Shown here one piece after another: positions 41,356 to 52,091 of a DNA stretch of 64,000 bases. Within the stretch, counting starts at the first letter, position 1. Every line of letters begins with the position of its first letter. Made by a program: the position numbers and the translations under genes. Origin of the DNA: Klebsiella sp. RHBSTW-00484 (GTDB taxonomy: Bacteria; Pseudomonadota; Gammaproteobacteria; Enterobacterales; Enterobacteriaceae). The notes beneath the pieces were generated by a model. It saw only the letters and a program-made list of their open reading frames with translations, did not search any database and was not told the origin of the DNA. The stretch is from NCBI RefSeq assembly GCF_013705725.1, contig NZ_CP055481.1, forward strand, positions 806,001 to 870,000. Reading direction: 5' to 3'.

Positions 41356-42267
41356 TCATTGTTTATTCCGGCGAATAGCCTCTCGCATCCGCTGAAGTAA
41401 ACTGCCGTGCTCTGACGAAATAAAATCATCAATAACCCATTGGTCGTGGGTAAGGTGGAGAAGGAAGTCCTGCATTTTGCGTGGCCCTTTGGTGAACGAT
41501 AAATGTGCGCGTATCCGGGCAGTATTCCCTTTCTTTTCTATCACCGTGATGCTGTCGATTTTTTTGAATTGAGTGATTTCACAATCACATATTGGCTCGG
41601 CCTTAAGTAACGCGAGATAATTATCATCGGCAAAAGAGAAGGGGGTCAGTTGATATTCCGTTACGGTTTGCCTGAATTCTGCCGAGACCACGCCAGTCCA
41701 CGACCATGTTGACTCTCCCATGCGGGAAAGCAGTTCATGGATAAATGCCTGAGGCTGCTCTTTTTGCAGCGATTTTAGCGCGGCAAGCGTTTTTTGATTA
41801 TTACCCTCCATCCCCTGATAGAGACTGCCGGATTCGTTGACCACATCGTCAATCAGCCAGCGCTTGTTTTCTGCTATCAGTTTTAGCGTCAGCGTGACGG
41901 TCTCTTCGCTTTCCTGAAATGGACGAAAGCGCACGACAGCATCAGTGTGGGTAGCATCCAATTGGCCAACGGTGACATTCTCCAGTACCAGGTTTTCGTA
42001 ATCCTGACAGTCGCAGATGGGATCGCCATTCAACCAGCCTATGTCGCCAGGTAAGGTCAGGCGATTATCCAGTGCAAGAGCCCGTTTCATCCGCGCAGAG
42101 ATAATCGATTTGTCGCTTAAATCGTCGAAAAGGGGAGGATTCGCACCGTTGCTGTAGCGCTGATAAATTTTCCTGACGGTCTCTTCCGGTGTCTCTTCAG
42201 CGAATGCCTCAGGACTGCATAAACACCACAGTACGCTGAACAATAGCCATTTGGGTTGGAATTTCAC
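41356..42267 (-). CDS. yqhG: YqhG-like DUF3828 periplasmic protein with internal duplication
   Basis: This 303-residue precursor has a signal peptide ending near EAFAEE. Two DUF3828-type repeats follow: PICDCQDYENLVLENV...RWLIDDVVNESGSLYQGM and PICDCEITQFKKIDSI...QWVIDDFISSEHGSLLQRM. Its position between ygiQ and dkgA is that of E. coli yqhG. I chose a GTG start at 42267, preceded by AGGAA; the longer frame starts with TTG and no ribosome-binding site. The function is unknown; each repeat keeps a CDC cysteine pair. Confidence 0.75.
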   Translation of the reverse strand: MKFQPKWLLFSVLWCLCSPEAFAEETPEETVRKIYQRYSNGANPPLFDDLSDKSIISARMKRALALDNRLTLPGDIGWLNGDPICDCQDYENLVLENVTVGQLDATHTDAVVRFRPFQESEETVTLTLKLIAENKRWLIDDVVNESGSLYQGMEGNNQKTLAALKSLQKEQPQAFIHELLSRMGESTWSWTGVVSAEFRQTVTEYQLTPFSFADDNYLALLKAEPICDCEITQFKKIDSITVIEKKGNTARIRAHLSFTKGPRKMQDFLLHLTHDQWVIDDFISSEHGSLLQRMREAIRRNKQ

Positions 42268-42343
42268 GTTAATGTTCCTGAGGTAAAAGGCTATCAGAGA
42301 GGTTAACAATGGCGCTGGAGATGGGGAATGAATAATTTCTGAA

Positions 42344-42365
42344 AAGCCCGGAAGAAACCGGGCTT
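42344..42365 (-). terminator. Terminator of dkgA
   Basis: A perfect 8-bp stem, AAGCCCGG (42344-42351) and CCGGGCTT (42358-42365), has a 6-nt loop. Read on the minus strand it is followed by a short T run, 10 bp after the dkgA stop. Confidence 0.8.
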
Positions 42366-42375
42366 GAGGGAAGGA

Positions 42376-43203
42376 TTAACCGCCGAACTGATCCGGGTCT
42401 GGACCCAGACGTTTGTTCTGATCCAGTTTGGTGATTTCACTCAATTCATCTTTATCGAGACGGAAGTCCCAGACGTTAAAGTTCTCGGCGATGCGCGATG
42501 GTGTCACGGATTTCGGGATCACCACCAGACCGCTGTCCAGATGCCAGCGAATAACGATTTGTGCCGGTGTCTTGCCGTATTTATCCGCCAGTTGATGGAT
42601 GATTTTCTGATTGAAGACGCCTTCGCCACCCTGGGCCAGTGGGCTCCAGGACTCGGTCTGGATTTTATGCGTGGCGTTCCAGGCGTGAAGCTGGCGCTGT
42701 TGCAACAAAGGGTGAAGTTCAATCTGGTTAATGACCGGGGCGATGCCAGTTTCATCAATCAGCTTTTGTAGATGATGAATCTGGAAATTACAGACGCCGA
42801 TGCTTTTCGCCAGCCCCTGCTGCTGAAGCTCAATTAAGCTTTTCCAGGCGTCCACGTAATGGTTGGTTGCCGGGACCGGCCAGTGAATTAAATATAAATC
42901 GACGTAGTCGAGCTGGAGTTTTTTAAGACTTTCCTGGAGCGCTTCACGGGGTTGTTTTTGATCGTCATTCCATAACTTTGTGGTGACAAACAGCTCATCA
43001 CGGGCGACGCCTGCGCTGCTCAGCGCATTACCGACGCCGGTTTCATTCTGGTACACGGCGGCGGTGTCAAACGAGCGATAACCGACTTCCAGCGCCTTAT
43101 GAATGGCGGAGACGACTTCCTCGTTGCCTGCTTTCCACACGCCGAGCCCCAACTGGGGCATCAGGTTACCGTCGTGTAGTTTTATAACGGTTGGATGTGT
43201 CAT
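42376..43203 (-). CDS. dkgA: 2,5-diketo-D-gluconate reductase A / methylglyoxal reductase
   Basis: DkgA is an NADPH-dependent aldo-keto reductase that reduces 2,5-diketo-D-gluconate, methylglyoxal and other aldehydes. The 275-residue TIM barrel shows the AKR tetrad in SFDTAAVYQNE (Asp, Tyr), VTTKLWN (Lys) and YLIHWP (His), plus the cofactor-binding IPKSVTPSRI near the C-terminus. It lies downstream of yqhD, under YqhC control in E. coli. Confidence 0.95.
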   Translation of the reverse strand: MTHPTVIKLHDGNLMPQLGLGVWKAGNEEVVSAIHKALEVGYRSFDTAAVYQNETGVGNALSSAGVARDELFVTTKLWNDDQKQPREALQESLKKLQLDYVDLYLIHWPVPATNHYVDAWKSLIELQQQGLAKSIGVCNFQIHHLQKLIDETGIAPVINQIELHPLLQQRQLHAWNATHKIQTESWSPLAQGGEGVFNQKIIHQLADKYGKTPAQIVIRWHLDSGLVVIPKSVTPSRIAENFNVWDFRLDKDELSEITKLDQNKRLGPDPDQFGG

Positions 43204-43223
43204 GCCTTCCTCCTGTTAATGAA

Positions 43224-43247
43224 CCCGGCGGAATAAATTCCGCCGGG
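43224..43247 (-). terminator. Strong hairpin between yqhD and dkgA
   Basis: A perfect 11-bp stem, CCCGGCGGAAT (43224-43234) and ATTCCGCCGGG (43237-43247), with a 2-nt loop lies between the two same-strand genes. It could reduce read-through or protect the yqhD message. No T run is visible on the minus strand. Confidence 0.55.
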
Positions 43248-43335
43248 GGGTAGCATTAAGTCTGGACGAAATAGCTAAAAACGGTAGTTAAACTCCTCTC
43301 CTTTGCGTGAGTTTACGCGTCGGAGAGGATGTTTA

Positions 43336-44499
43336 TTAGCGTGCGGCCTCGTAAATACGGCGGCTGACGTCCAGAGTAATATCCTGGTTTTCACCCAGTT
43401 GAGTCATACCGTGCTCTTCGAGTTTCGCCAGCAGCGCCGGGATAGAACTGCCATCCAGACCGTAGGCAGAAAGGCGAGTCGGAACGCCCATTTGTTCGAA
43501 GAAATCACGCGTCGCAGCAATAGCGGCATCGATACGCTGGTCTTCTGAACCTTCGGTGATGTTCCAGACGCGCGCGGCGTACTGCAGCAGTTTGGCGCGT
43601 TTAGCGTCGCGCTTTTCATTCCACAGGGCGGGCAGGACGATAGCCAGCGTCTGTGCATGATCAAGCCCGTGCATTGCGGTCAGTTCATGGCCCAGCATAT
43701 GGGTTGCCCAGTCCTGCGGCACGCCTGCACCAATCAGGCCGTTCAGCGCCTGGGTTGCGGCCCACATAATATTGGCGCGAACGTCGTAGTTTTCCGGCTC
43801 TTTCAGTGCTTTCGGGCCATCTTCCACCAGCGTCAGCAGAATGCCTTCGGCGAAACGGTCCTGAATTTTGCCATCAACCGGGTAAGTCACGTACTGCTCA
43901 ACGGTATGGACAAATGCGTCAACCACACCGTTGGCAACCTGGCGCGGCGGCAGAGTGTAGGTGTAAACCGGGTCAAGGATGGCGAATACCGGCTGAACGT
44001 GAGAAGACATAAACGCGCGTTTGTCACCAGTGGTTTTACGTGAAATCACCGCGCCTTTATTGGATTCGGAACCGGTCGCTGGCAGCGTCAGCACAGAGCC
44101 CATCGGGATGGCGCTGGCAACTTTGCTACCGTAGGTTTCGAGGATTTCCCACGGATCGATGCTGGTATCATAGTGCGCCGCCGCGGCGATGAATTTGGTA
44201 CCGTCGAGAACAGAACCGCCGCCGACTGCCAGCAGGAAAGTGATCTTTTCATCACGTGCGATTTTCACCGCGTTCATCAGCGTTTCGTAGGATGGGTTTG
44301 GCTCGATTCCGCCAAATTCCAGGACGTCAATGCCGCTTAGCGCGCTCAGAACCTGATCAAGCACGCCGGTTTTCTTCACGCTACCGCCGCCGTAGGTGAC
44401 AAGCACGCGTGCATCCGCCGGGATTTGATCGCGCAGGTTTTCAATCGCGCCTTTGCCGAACAGAATGCGGGTTGGGGTATGTAGGTCGAAATTATTCAT
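43336..44499 (-). CDS. yqhD: NADPH-dependent aldehyde reductase/alcohol dehydrogenase YqhD
   Basis: YqhD reduces short-chain and lipid-peroxidation aldehydes with NADPH. The 387-residue iron/zinc-type (class III) alcohol dehydrogenase has GGGSVLDGTKF for the cofactor and metal ligands in GVVDAFVHTVEQY (Asp, His) and HELTAMHGLDHAQTL (two His). I took the ATG at 44499, the family start, with AGGG upstream. It is divergent from yqhC, its AraC-type activator. Confidence 0.96.
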   Translation of the reverse strand: MNNFDLHTPTRILFGKGAIENLRDQIPADARVLVTYGGGSVKKTGVLDQVLSALSGIDVLEFGGIEPNPSYETLMNAVKIARDEKITFLLAVGGGSVLDGTKFIAAAAHYDTSIDPWEILETYGSKVASAIPMGSVLTLPATGSESNKGAVISRKTTGDKRAFMSSHVQPVFAILDPVYTYTLPPRQVANGVVDAFVHTVEQYVTYPVDGKIQDRFAEGILLTLVEDGPKALKEPENYDVRANIMWAATQALNGLIGAGVPQDWATHMLGHELTAMHGLDHAQTLAIVLPALWNEKRDAKRAKLLQYAARVWNITEGSEDQRIDAAIAATRDFFEQMGVPTRLSAYGLDGSSIPALLAKLEEHGMTQLGENQDITLDVSRRIYEAAR

Positions 44500-44695
44500 G
44501 GCTGGTGCCCTCAAATAGATAAATCCGCCAACAGAGACAATACCTCTGCCAGATGACGAACATTGTGGTCCTGTCGCCCGTTTCCCTCAATGCACATTCC
44601 TGCCGTTGTCTTGCCCATTTCTCTTAAGGGCTGGAGAAATCCCCAAAAAGCACTCACAATGCTGAGGTAAAAAAACGTTCGGAGAAGCACGATAA
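44500..44695. promoter_or_regulatory. yqhD/yqhC divergent control region
   Basis: This 196-bp region between the aldehyde reductase gene and its activator gene holds both promoters. In E. coli YqhC binds the yqhD promoter region and activates it in response to aldehydes. I cannot assign the operator by eye. Confidence 0.5.
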
Positions 44696-45598
44696 ATGAA
44701 GCGCGCCGAGATATGCCAGCTATTAACAGATAAAGTTAATCAGCTGAAAGATAAAGAAGAAATACTCACTAGCCTGCTGCCGGATATTCGCCTGTTGTAT
44801 GGCACTCAGCCGGGTACCCGTACGCCGGTCATGTACCAGCCGGGGATCGTTTTTCTCTTTTCCGGGCATAAAATTGGCTACATTAACGAGCGGACCTTTC
44901 GCTATGACACCAATGAATATCTGCTGTTGACGGTGCCGCTGCCGTTCGAGTGCGAAACCTTCGCCACTCCGGAAGTGCCGCTGGCGGGGATTAGGCTTAA
45001 TGTCGATATTCTTCAGTTGCAAGAACTGCTGATGGATATTGGTGAAGATGAGCAGTTTCAGCCGTCAATGGCATCAAGTGGGATCAACTCGGCGGTGCTG
45101 TCCGAAGAGATTCTGTGCGCGGCGGAACGCCTGCTGGATGTGATGGAGCGTCCGCTGGACGCGCGTATTCTTGGCAAGCAGATTGTCCGCGAAATCCTCT
45201 ATCACGTCTTGATCGGGCCGTGCGGCGGGGCGCTGCTGGCGCTGGTGAGTCGACAGACCCATTTCAGCCTGATTAGCCGCGTGTTGAAGCATATTGAAAG
45301 TCAGTACACCGAGAACCTGAGCGTTGATCAGCTGGCGGCGGAAGCCAATATGAGCGTCTCAGCGTTCCACCATAACTTTAAATCGGTCACCAGCACCTCC
45401 CCGCTGCAATACCTGAAAACCTATCGTCTGCACAAAGCGCGCATGCTAATAATCCACGACGGCATGAAGGCCAGCGCGGCGGCAATGCGGGTAGGATATG
45501 AAAGCGCGTCGCAGTTCAGCCGCGAGTTTAAGCGTTACTTCGGCACCACGCCGGGGGAAGATGCGGCGCGAATCAGGATGATTCAGGGAATGTCATGA
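44696..45598 (+). CDS. yqhC: AraC-family activator YqhC
   Basis: YqhC activates yqhD and dkgA in response to glyoxal and other aldehydes. The 300-residue protein has an N-terminal AraC_N cupin-like domain (about 15-170) and a C-terminal double helix-turn-helix (about 195-295) with [19 protein letters not shown] and [20 protein letters not shown]. It is divergent from yqhD, as in E. coli. Confidence 0.93.
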   Translation: MKRAEICQLLTDKVNQLKDKEEILTSLLPDIRLLYGTQPGTRTPVMYQPGIVFLFSGHKIGYINERTFRYDTNEYLLLTVPLPFECETFATPEVPLAGIRLNVDILQLQELLMDIGEDEQFQPSMASSGINSAVLSEEILCAAERLLDVMERPLDARILGKQIVREILYHVLIGPCGGALLALVSRQTHFSLISRVLKHIESQYTENLSVDQLAAEANMSVSAFHHNFKSVTSTSPLQYLKTYRLHKARMLIIHDGMKASAAAMRVGYESASQFSREFKRYFGTTPGEDAARIRMIQGMS

Positions 45599-45638
45599 GA
45601 TACTTCAGGGCGTCAAAAAGGCCGCCCTGTATTGGGCA

Positions 45639-46298
45639 TCAGGCGCTGCAGTATTTCTTTTTGATAACCACGATAACCGTTCCAAGTAGACCGGCAATCA
45701 GCAGCACAATAGGCAGGATCATCAGGCAGGTCATCACCTGATCTTCATGACGCTTAACGAAAGGAATCATGCTCAGCGCGTAGCCCAGACCGGTAACCAC
45801 GCCAACCCACAGCAGCGCGCTCAGCCAGTTAAAGAACTGGAAGCGGCGGCCTGGTAGTCCGGAAATCCCCGCCATGGTGGGCAGCAGAGTACGCACGAAT
45901 GCCAGGAAACGACCCGCCAGCAGCGCCAGCAGACCGTGTTTATCAAACATGCAGGTTGCCCGCTGATGATATTTATCCGGCAGATGCCCGAGCCAGCGTT
46001 TAACCGTTACGGTATTACCCAGCCAGCGACCCTGAATATAGCTCAGCCAGCAGCCGAGACTGGCTGCCGTTGTCAAAATCAGAAGAGTCGGCACAAAGCC
46101 CATCACGCCTTTGGCAATCAGCGCCCCGGCGAGCAGCAGCAGGCTATCGCCCGGTAAAAATGAGGCGGGTAGCAGGCCGTTTTCTAAAAATAGGGTTGCG
46201 AACATGACCAGATATACAACGCCCACAACGTGGGGGTTTGCCAATGCGGCAAAATCATGTTGCCACAGCGCGGCGACAATTTCTTGAATGACAACCAT
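45639..46298 (-). CDS. yghB: DedA-family inner membrane protein YghB
   Basis: YghB is a 219-residue DedA (SNARE-associated/VTT) membrane protein. With the redundant YqjA it supports membrane potential, cell division and drug and pH tolerance in E. coli. DedA hallmarks are [18 protein letters not shown] and [19 protein letters not shown], with the acidic and arginine residues needed for function. I took the start at 46298 because the family begins MxVIQ; the upstream frame is not conserved. It lies downstream of metC on the same strand. Confidence 0.94.
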   Translation of the reverse strand: MVVIQEIVAALWQHDFAALANPHVVGVVYLVMFATLFLENGLLPASFLPGDSLLLLAGALIAKGVMGFVPTLLILTTAASLGCWLSYIQGRWLGNTVTVKRWLGHLPDKYHQRATCMFDKHGLLALLAGRFLAFVRTLLPTMAGISGLPGRRFQFFNWLSALLWVGVVTGLGYALSMIPFVKRHEDQVMTCLMILPIVLLIAGLLGTVIVVIKKKYCSA

Positions 46299-46430
46299 GG
46301 ACTTTCCTAAGTGGTACCGTATTTTTTGACTAGTGTACTCCTGAAGAGGCCCGAGCACCTTGATCCCGGGCGCAACTCAAGCGGCCGCTTCTCTTAAAAA
46401 CGTCCGCTAATGTTGCCACTCACTGTCACT

Positions 46431-47653
<1,223 letters not shown>

Positions 47654-47787
47654 AAACTAACATGAATACTTATTTGTGTACCGGGCATCGACGGATACAG
47701 GTAAAAATTTTCCTAAAGCCGGAGCCAGCAACTTTTTTACTGCGTAAGCGCAAGGAAAATAAACGTGATTTGCTGCACAGTGTAAAT

Positions 47788-47806
47788 ACTAATGAGAACC
47801 ACTATC
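47788..47806 (+). promoter_or_regulatory. Fur box upstream of exbB
   Basis: ACTAATGAGAACCACTATC fits the 19-bp Fur consensus at about 13 positions, with the AATGA and TATC ends kept. It lies about 65 bp before the exbB start. Fur repression of exbBD is established in E. coli. Confidence 0.75.
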
Positions 47807-47869
47807 AATTCGATGTCGTTTTGATATTATTGTGCGCAGATTTTGTGATTTACGTCCTGGAGATACAGT

Positions 47870-48601
47870 GTGGGTAATAATTTGATGCAGGCGGATCTCT
47901 CCGTTTGGGGTATGTATCATCATGCCGATATTGTCGTTAAGGTAGTGATGATTGGCCTGATTCTGGCGTCGGTCGTCACATGGGCTATCTTTTTCGGCAA
48001 AGGCGCAGAGATCCTGGCGAGCAAACGCCGCCTCAAGCGCGAACAGCAGCAGGTTGCTGAAGCACGCTCTCTCGACCAGGCCAGCGATATCGCTAGCACT
48101 TTCCATGCTAAAAGCCTGACTTCGCAACTGCTCAATGAAGCGCAGAATGAGCTGGAGCTTTCCGCAGGCGTGGAAGATAACGAAGGCATTAAAGAACGTA
48201 CCGGTTTCCGCCTTGAGCGTCGCGTGGCGCAGGTCGGTCGCTATATGGGCCGTGGTAATGGTTATCTGGCGACTATCGGTGCAATCTCCCCGTTCGTCGG
48301 CCTGTTTGGTACCGTCTGGGGCATCATGAACAGCTTTATCGGTATTGCCCAGACGCAAACCACTAACCTGGCGGTTGTTGCTCCAGGCATCGCGGAAGCG
48401 CTGCTGGCGACGGCGATAGGCCTCTTCGCCGCGATCCCGGCTGTTGTCATCTACAACATTTTCGCCCGTATGATTGCCAGCTACAAAGCTTCCCTTGGCG
48501 ATGTTGCGGCCCAGGTATTGCTGCTGCAAAGCCGTGACCTCGACCTGAGCGCCAGCGGCGTTAAGTCGGTCCGTACCGCACAGAAATTACGCGTAGGTTG
48601 A
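47870..48601 (+). CDS. exbB: TonB-complex energy-transducing protein ExbB
   Basis: ExbB forms the pentameric proton channel that, with ExbD, powers TonB-dependent uptake of siderophores and cobalamin. The 243-residue protein has three membrane segments (about 17-40, 130-155, 165-190) and the conserved ATIGAISPFVGLFGTVWGIM and APGIAEALLATAIGLFAAIP. The start is a GTG, with GGAG 8 bp upstream, as I recall for E. coli. exbD follows after 6 bp. Confidence 0.97.
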   Translation: MGNNLMQADLSVWGMYHHADIVVKVVMIGLILASVVTWAIFFGKGAEILASKRRLKREQQQVAEARSLDQASDIASTFHAKSLTSQLLNEAQNELELSAGVEDNEGIKERTGFRLERRVAQVGRYMGRGNGYLATIGAISPFVGLFGTVWGIMNSFIGIAQTQTTNLAVVAPGIAEALLATAIGLFAAIPAVVIYNIFARMIASYKASLGDVAAQVLLLQSRDLDLSASGVKSVRTAQKLRVG

Positions 48602-48607
48602 TGCTTT

Positions 48608-49033
<426 letters not shown>

Positions 49034-49059
49034 TCCCCCCTCTCCAGTGCATCTCCCCC

Positions 49060-49085
49060 AGGCTGGCCTCGTGCCAGCCTTTTTT
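49060..49085 (+). terminator. Terminator of exbBD
   Basis: A perfect 8-bp stem, AGGCTGGC (49060-49067) and GCCAGCCT (49073-49080), with a 5-nt loop and a TTTTT tail: a textbook Rho-independent terminator. Confidence 0.92.
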
Positions 49086-49179
49086 ACATCCCCCCATGCC
49101 TCACCTGTGGTCGACTGTTGCATTAACGTTGCTCTGTTGCGGTATAATGGCGGTCGTTTATGTTAACCGACAGGATCTT

Positions 49180-49674
49180 ATGGAACGCTTTCTGGAAAAC
49201 GCTATGTATGCCTCGCGCTGGCTGCTGGCACCGGTTTATTTTGGCCTATCGCTTGGGCTGATTGCGCTGACGATCAAATTTTTTCAGGAGATCTTCCACA
49301 TACTGCCGCATATTTTCAGCGTCAGTGAGTCGGATATGATTCTGACCCTGCTGTCGCTGGTGGATATGACTCTGGTGGGCGGTCTGCTGGTGATGGTAAT
49401 GTTCTCCGGCTATGAAAATTTTGTCTCGCAGCTGGATATCAACGAGGGTAAGGAGAAACTCAGTTGGTTGGGCAAAATGGATGCCACCTCGCTAAAAAAC
49501 AAAGTTGCCGCCTCTATTGTGGCGATCTCTTCCATTCACCTGCTGCGGGTGTTTATGGATGCGAAAAATGTCCCCGATAATAAGCTAATGTGGTACGTCA
49601 TTATCCACCTGACGTTCGTGCTGTCGGCCTTTGTAATGGGTTATCTCGATCGCCTGACGAAAGTTAAACACTGA
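49180..49674 (+). CDS. yqhA: UPF0114 membrane protein YqhA
   Basis: This 164-residue inner-membrane protein has about four hydrophobic segments and the UPF0114 features [20 protein letters not shown] and [20 protein letters not shown]. The function is unknown. I took the ATG at 49180 with CAGGAT upstream. TATAAT at 49143-49148, with TTGCAT further upstream at a loose 19-bp spacing, is a plausible own promoter after the exbBD terminator. Confidence 0.9.
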   Translation: MERFLENAMYASRWLLAPVYFGLSLGLIALTIKFFQEIFHILPHIFSVSESDMILTLLSLVDMTLVGGLLVMVMFSGYENFVSQLDINEGKEKLSWLGKMDATSLKNKVAASIVAISSIHLLRVFMDAKNVPDNKLMWYVIIHLTFVLSAFVMGYLDRLTKVKH

Positions 49675-49716
49675 AGCTGATGGCATACCTGTTTTAGGCA
49701 TTGTGCTTGTATTTCT

Positions 49717-49750
49717 GCCGGGTGTCGGCTTGCGCCTTACCCGGCTTACA
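49717..49750 (+). repeat. REP (palindromic unit) after yqhA
   Basis: GCCGGGTGTCGGCTTGCGCC followed by TTACCCGGCTTACA matches the REP/PU consensus GCCGGATGCGGCGTGAACGC-CTTATCCGGCCTAC. The GCCGGGT and ACCCGGC ends form its stem. Such units stabilise mRNA 3' ends and bind gyrase or IHF. Confidence 0.8.
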
Positions 49751-49867
49751 AATTTAGTGTCCCTGCAGGCCCGCTCTCTGGGCTCTTTTCTCCTGTTTCT
49801 ATTCTTCTCCGCTGGCACATACCCGAGCTTCTGCTTTGCTTAAAGGGCGCTTAATAACGGAGGAAGA

Positions 49868-50758
49868 ATGATGACGCGACTGACGGCCAAAGATTTCCCA
49901 CAGCAGTTGCTGGAGTACTATGACTACTATGCTCACGGCAAAATCAGCAAACGCGAGTTTCTGCAGATGGCGGGAAAATATGCCGTCGGCGGGATGACCG
50001 CGTTAGCGTTGTTTAATCTGCTGAAGCCTGACTATGCTCTGGCGGAGCAGGTGGCGTTTACCGACCCGGATATCCGTCCAGAATATATTCACTATCCCTC
50101 TCCTGATGGCCACGGCGAAGTGCGGGCGTACCTGGTGACGCCGACGAAAATCACTAACAAAGTGCCTGCCGTGGTGGTGGTGCATGAGAACCGTGGTCTG
50201 AATCCCTACATTGAGGACGTTGCCCGGCGGGTGGCGAAAGCGGGCTATATCGCGCTGGCGCCGGATGGCCTGAGCTCCGTTGGCGGTTATCCCGGCAATG
50301 ATGATGAAGGCCGTGCGCTGCAGCAGAAAGTTGACCCCGTGAAGCTGATGAATGATTTTTTCGCAGCTGTAGCGTTTATGGAGAAGCATCCGCAGGTAAC
50401 GGGAAAGGTCGGCATGACCGGTTTTTGCTACGGCGGTGGCGTGAGTAATGCGACAGCGGTGGCGATCCCTGAGCTGGCCTGCGCGGTACCTTTTTACGGT
50501 CGCCAGCCGCCGCTGAACGAAGTCGACAAAATTAAGGCTCCGCTGCTGCTGCACTATGCCGGACTGGATAGTGGCATCAATGAAGGCTGGCCCGCCTATG
50601 AAAAAGCGCTAAAGGAACACAATAAGGTCTATGAGGCTTATATTTATCAGGGAGTTAACCACGGTTTTCATAATGACTCCACGCCGCGCTACGATCGGAC
50701 TGCCGCCGAGCTGGCATGGCAGCGCACGCTGGCATGGTTCGAGAAGTATCTGCGCTAG
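49868..50758 (+). CDS. yghX: Dienelactone-hydrolase family protein YghX
   Basis: This 296-residue alpha/beta hydrolase resembles carboxymethylenebutenolidase, with the nucleophile cysteine in GFCYGGG (near residue 195) and the catalytic His in GVNHGFHND. The N-terminus (KISKREFLQMAG plus a hydrophobic stretch ending ALAEQ) looks like a Tat signal with Lys-Arg in place of Arg-Arg, so export is possible. The gene is intact here; the E. coli K-12 copy is, as I recall, a pseudogene. It neighbours yghW and yghU. Confidence 0.87.
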   Translation: MMTRLTAKDFPQQLLEYYDYYAHGKISKREFLQMAGKYAVGGMTALALFNLLKPDYALAEQVAFTDPDIRPEYIHYPSPDGHGEVRAYLVTPTKITNKVPAVVVVHENRGLNPYIEDVARRVAKAGYIALAPDGLSSVGGYPGNDDEGRALQQKVDPVKLMNDFFAAVAFMEKHPQVTGKVGMTGFCYGGGVSNATAVAIPELACAVPFYGRQPPLNEVDKIKAPLLLHYAGLDSGINEGWPAYEKALKEHNKVYEAYIYQGVNHGFHNDSTPRYDRTAAELAWQRTLAWFEKYLR

Positions 50759-50837
50759 TGAAATCGACTGAAATAGCACTACCACTCGCTCAAAAAATCG
50801 CTATATAATTTTGTATATAACGATTGGGGGGAGTTCG

Positions 50838-51125
50838 ATGGAAAACCATTTTGGTAAAGGCCTAATGGCGGGGCTACAGGCGCCACATGCTGACACCGCC
50901 ACGCATGCGGCAAATTTTTGCTCCGACTATAAACGTGGGTTCGTGCTCGGCTATTCACACCGCATGTTTGAAAAAACCGGCGACCGCCAGCTTAGCGCCT
51001 GGGAAGCGGGGATCCTCACCCGTCGCTATGGCCTGGACAGGGACATGGTGATGGACTTCTTCAAAGAGGGAAGTTCGTGCACGTCAATGCGCTATTTTAT
51101 GGCGGGCTATCGGCTGGAAAGCTAA
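50838..51125 (+). CDS. yghW: YghW, DUF2623 small protein
   Basis: This 95-residue protein matches E. coli YghW ([51 protein letters not shown]). Its function is unknown. It is probably cytoplasmic, with two clustered cysteines near residue 80 (SSCTSMR) and one at FCSDY. I chose the ATG at 50838, which follows a strong GGGGGGAG ribosome-binding site; a longer frame is possible but unlikely. Confidence 0.88.
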   Translation: MENHFGKGLMAGLQAPHADTATHAANFCSDYKRGFVLGYSHRMFEKTGDRQLSAWEAGILTRRYGLDRDMVMDFFKEGSSCTSMRYFMAGYRLES

Positions 51126-51127
51126 AA

Positions 51128-51149
51128 ACCGGAGGCTGAAGCCTCCGGT
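51128..51149. terminator. Terminator between yghW and yghU
   Basis: A perfect 9-bp stem, ACCGGAGGC (51128-51136) and GCCTCCGGT (51141-51149), has a TGAA tetraloop and lies between the two converging genes. An A run precedes it for the minus-strand reading. Confidence 0.8.
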
Positions 51150-51160
51150 GGGCAAGTGCA

Positions 51161-52027
51161 TTAGGCCTGGCGCTTATCTTCGGTTTGCGTCTCGAAATCG
51201 CTGGCGGCATGGCGCTCGTGGAGCTGCTCATTGAGCGGGCCGAAGGTGCGGTTAACCATGCGTCCACGCTGAACGGCCGGACGGTCTCCGACCTCCTGCG
51301 CCCAGCGCAGCACGTTTTTATAGCTGCCTGCATCAAGAAATTCGGCGGCGTTGTAAACATTCCCCAACACCACGTTGCCGTACCACGGCCAGATAGCCAT
51401 ATCGGCAATGGTGTACTCTTCTCCTGCCACAAAACGACCGCGGGCAAGCTGCTTATCCAGCACGTCAAGCTGGCGCTTGGCTTCCATCGTAAAGCGATCG
51501 ATCGCGTATTCGATTTTCACCGGGGCATAGTTGAAAAAGTGGCCAAATCCGCCACCGAGGAACGGAGCCGCACCCTGCAGCCAGAACAGCCAGTTAAGGG
51601 TTTCGGTGCGGCCTGCCGGATCTTTTGGCAGGAAGAAACCGAACTTCTCCGCTAGATAGAGCAGGATGCTGCCGGATTCAAAAACGCGCGTTGGCGGCGT
51701 GGTGGAGTGGTCGCTGAGCGCGGGGATTTTCGAGTTCGGGTTAACCTCGACAAAGCCGCTAGAGAACTGATCGCCCTCGCCGATGCGAATCAGCCAGGCG
51801 TCATACTCCGCGCCGCTGACGCCCAGCGCCAGCAGCTCTTCCAGCATAATGGTCACCTTTTGACCGTTGGGCGTCCCCAGCGAATAGAGCTGAAGAGGGT
51901 GTTCACCCACCGGCAGCTCCTGGTCATGGGTTGCGCCGGAGACGGGACGGTTGATATTGGCGAATGCGCCGCCGTTGTTTTGCTTCCATTCCCACACTTT
52001 TGGTGGTTGGTAGTTATTCTCTGACAT
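51161..52027 (-). CDS. yghU: Glutathione-dependent disulfide-bond oxidoreductase YghU
   Basis: YghU is a Nu-class glutathione-transferase homologue that binds two glutathiones per active site and has disulfide reductase activity. The 288-residue protein has a thioredoxin-like N-terminal domain (SLGTPNGQKVTIMLEEL, NPNSKIPAL, ESGSILLYLAEKFG) and a helical C-terminal domain with EEYTIADMAIWPW. It neighbours a DsbA-like gene and gss, forming a thiol-redox group. Confidence 0.94.
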   Translation of the reverse strand: MSENNYQPPKVWEWKQNNGGAFANINRPVSGATHDQELPVGEHPLQLYSLGTPNGQKVTIMLEELLALGVSGAEYDAWLIRIGEGDQFSSGFVEVNPNSKIPALSDHSTTPPTRVFESGSILLYLAEKFGFFLPKDPAGRTETLNWLFWLQGAAPFLGGGFGHFFNYAPVKIEYAIDRFTMEAKRQLDVLDKQLARGRFVAGEEYTIADMAIWPWYGNVVLGNVYNAAEFLDAGSYKNVLRWAQEVGDRPAVQRGRMVNRTFGPLNEQLHERHAASDFETQTEDKRQA

Positions 52028-52091
52028 GCTGGCCTGCCTTTTTCATGAGGTGTTGAAATAGTGTAGTTGGCGCTATAGCGCCGGAGCCGTA

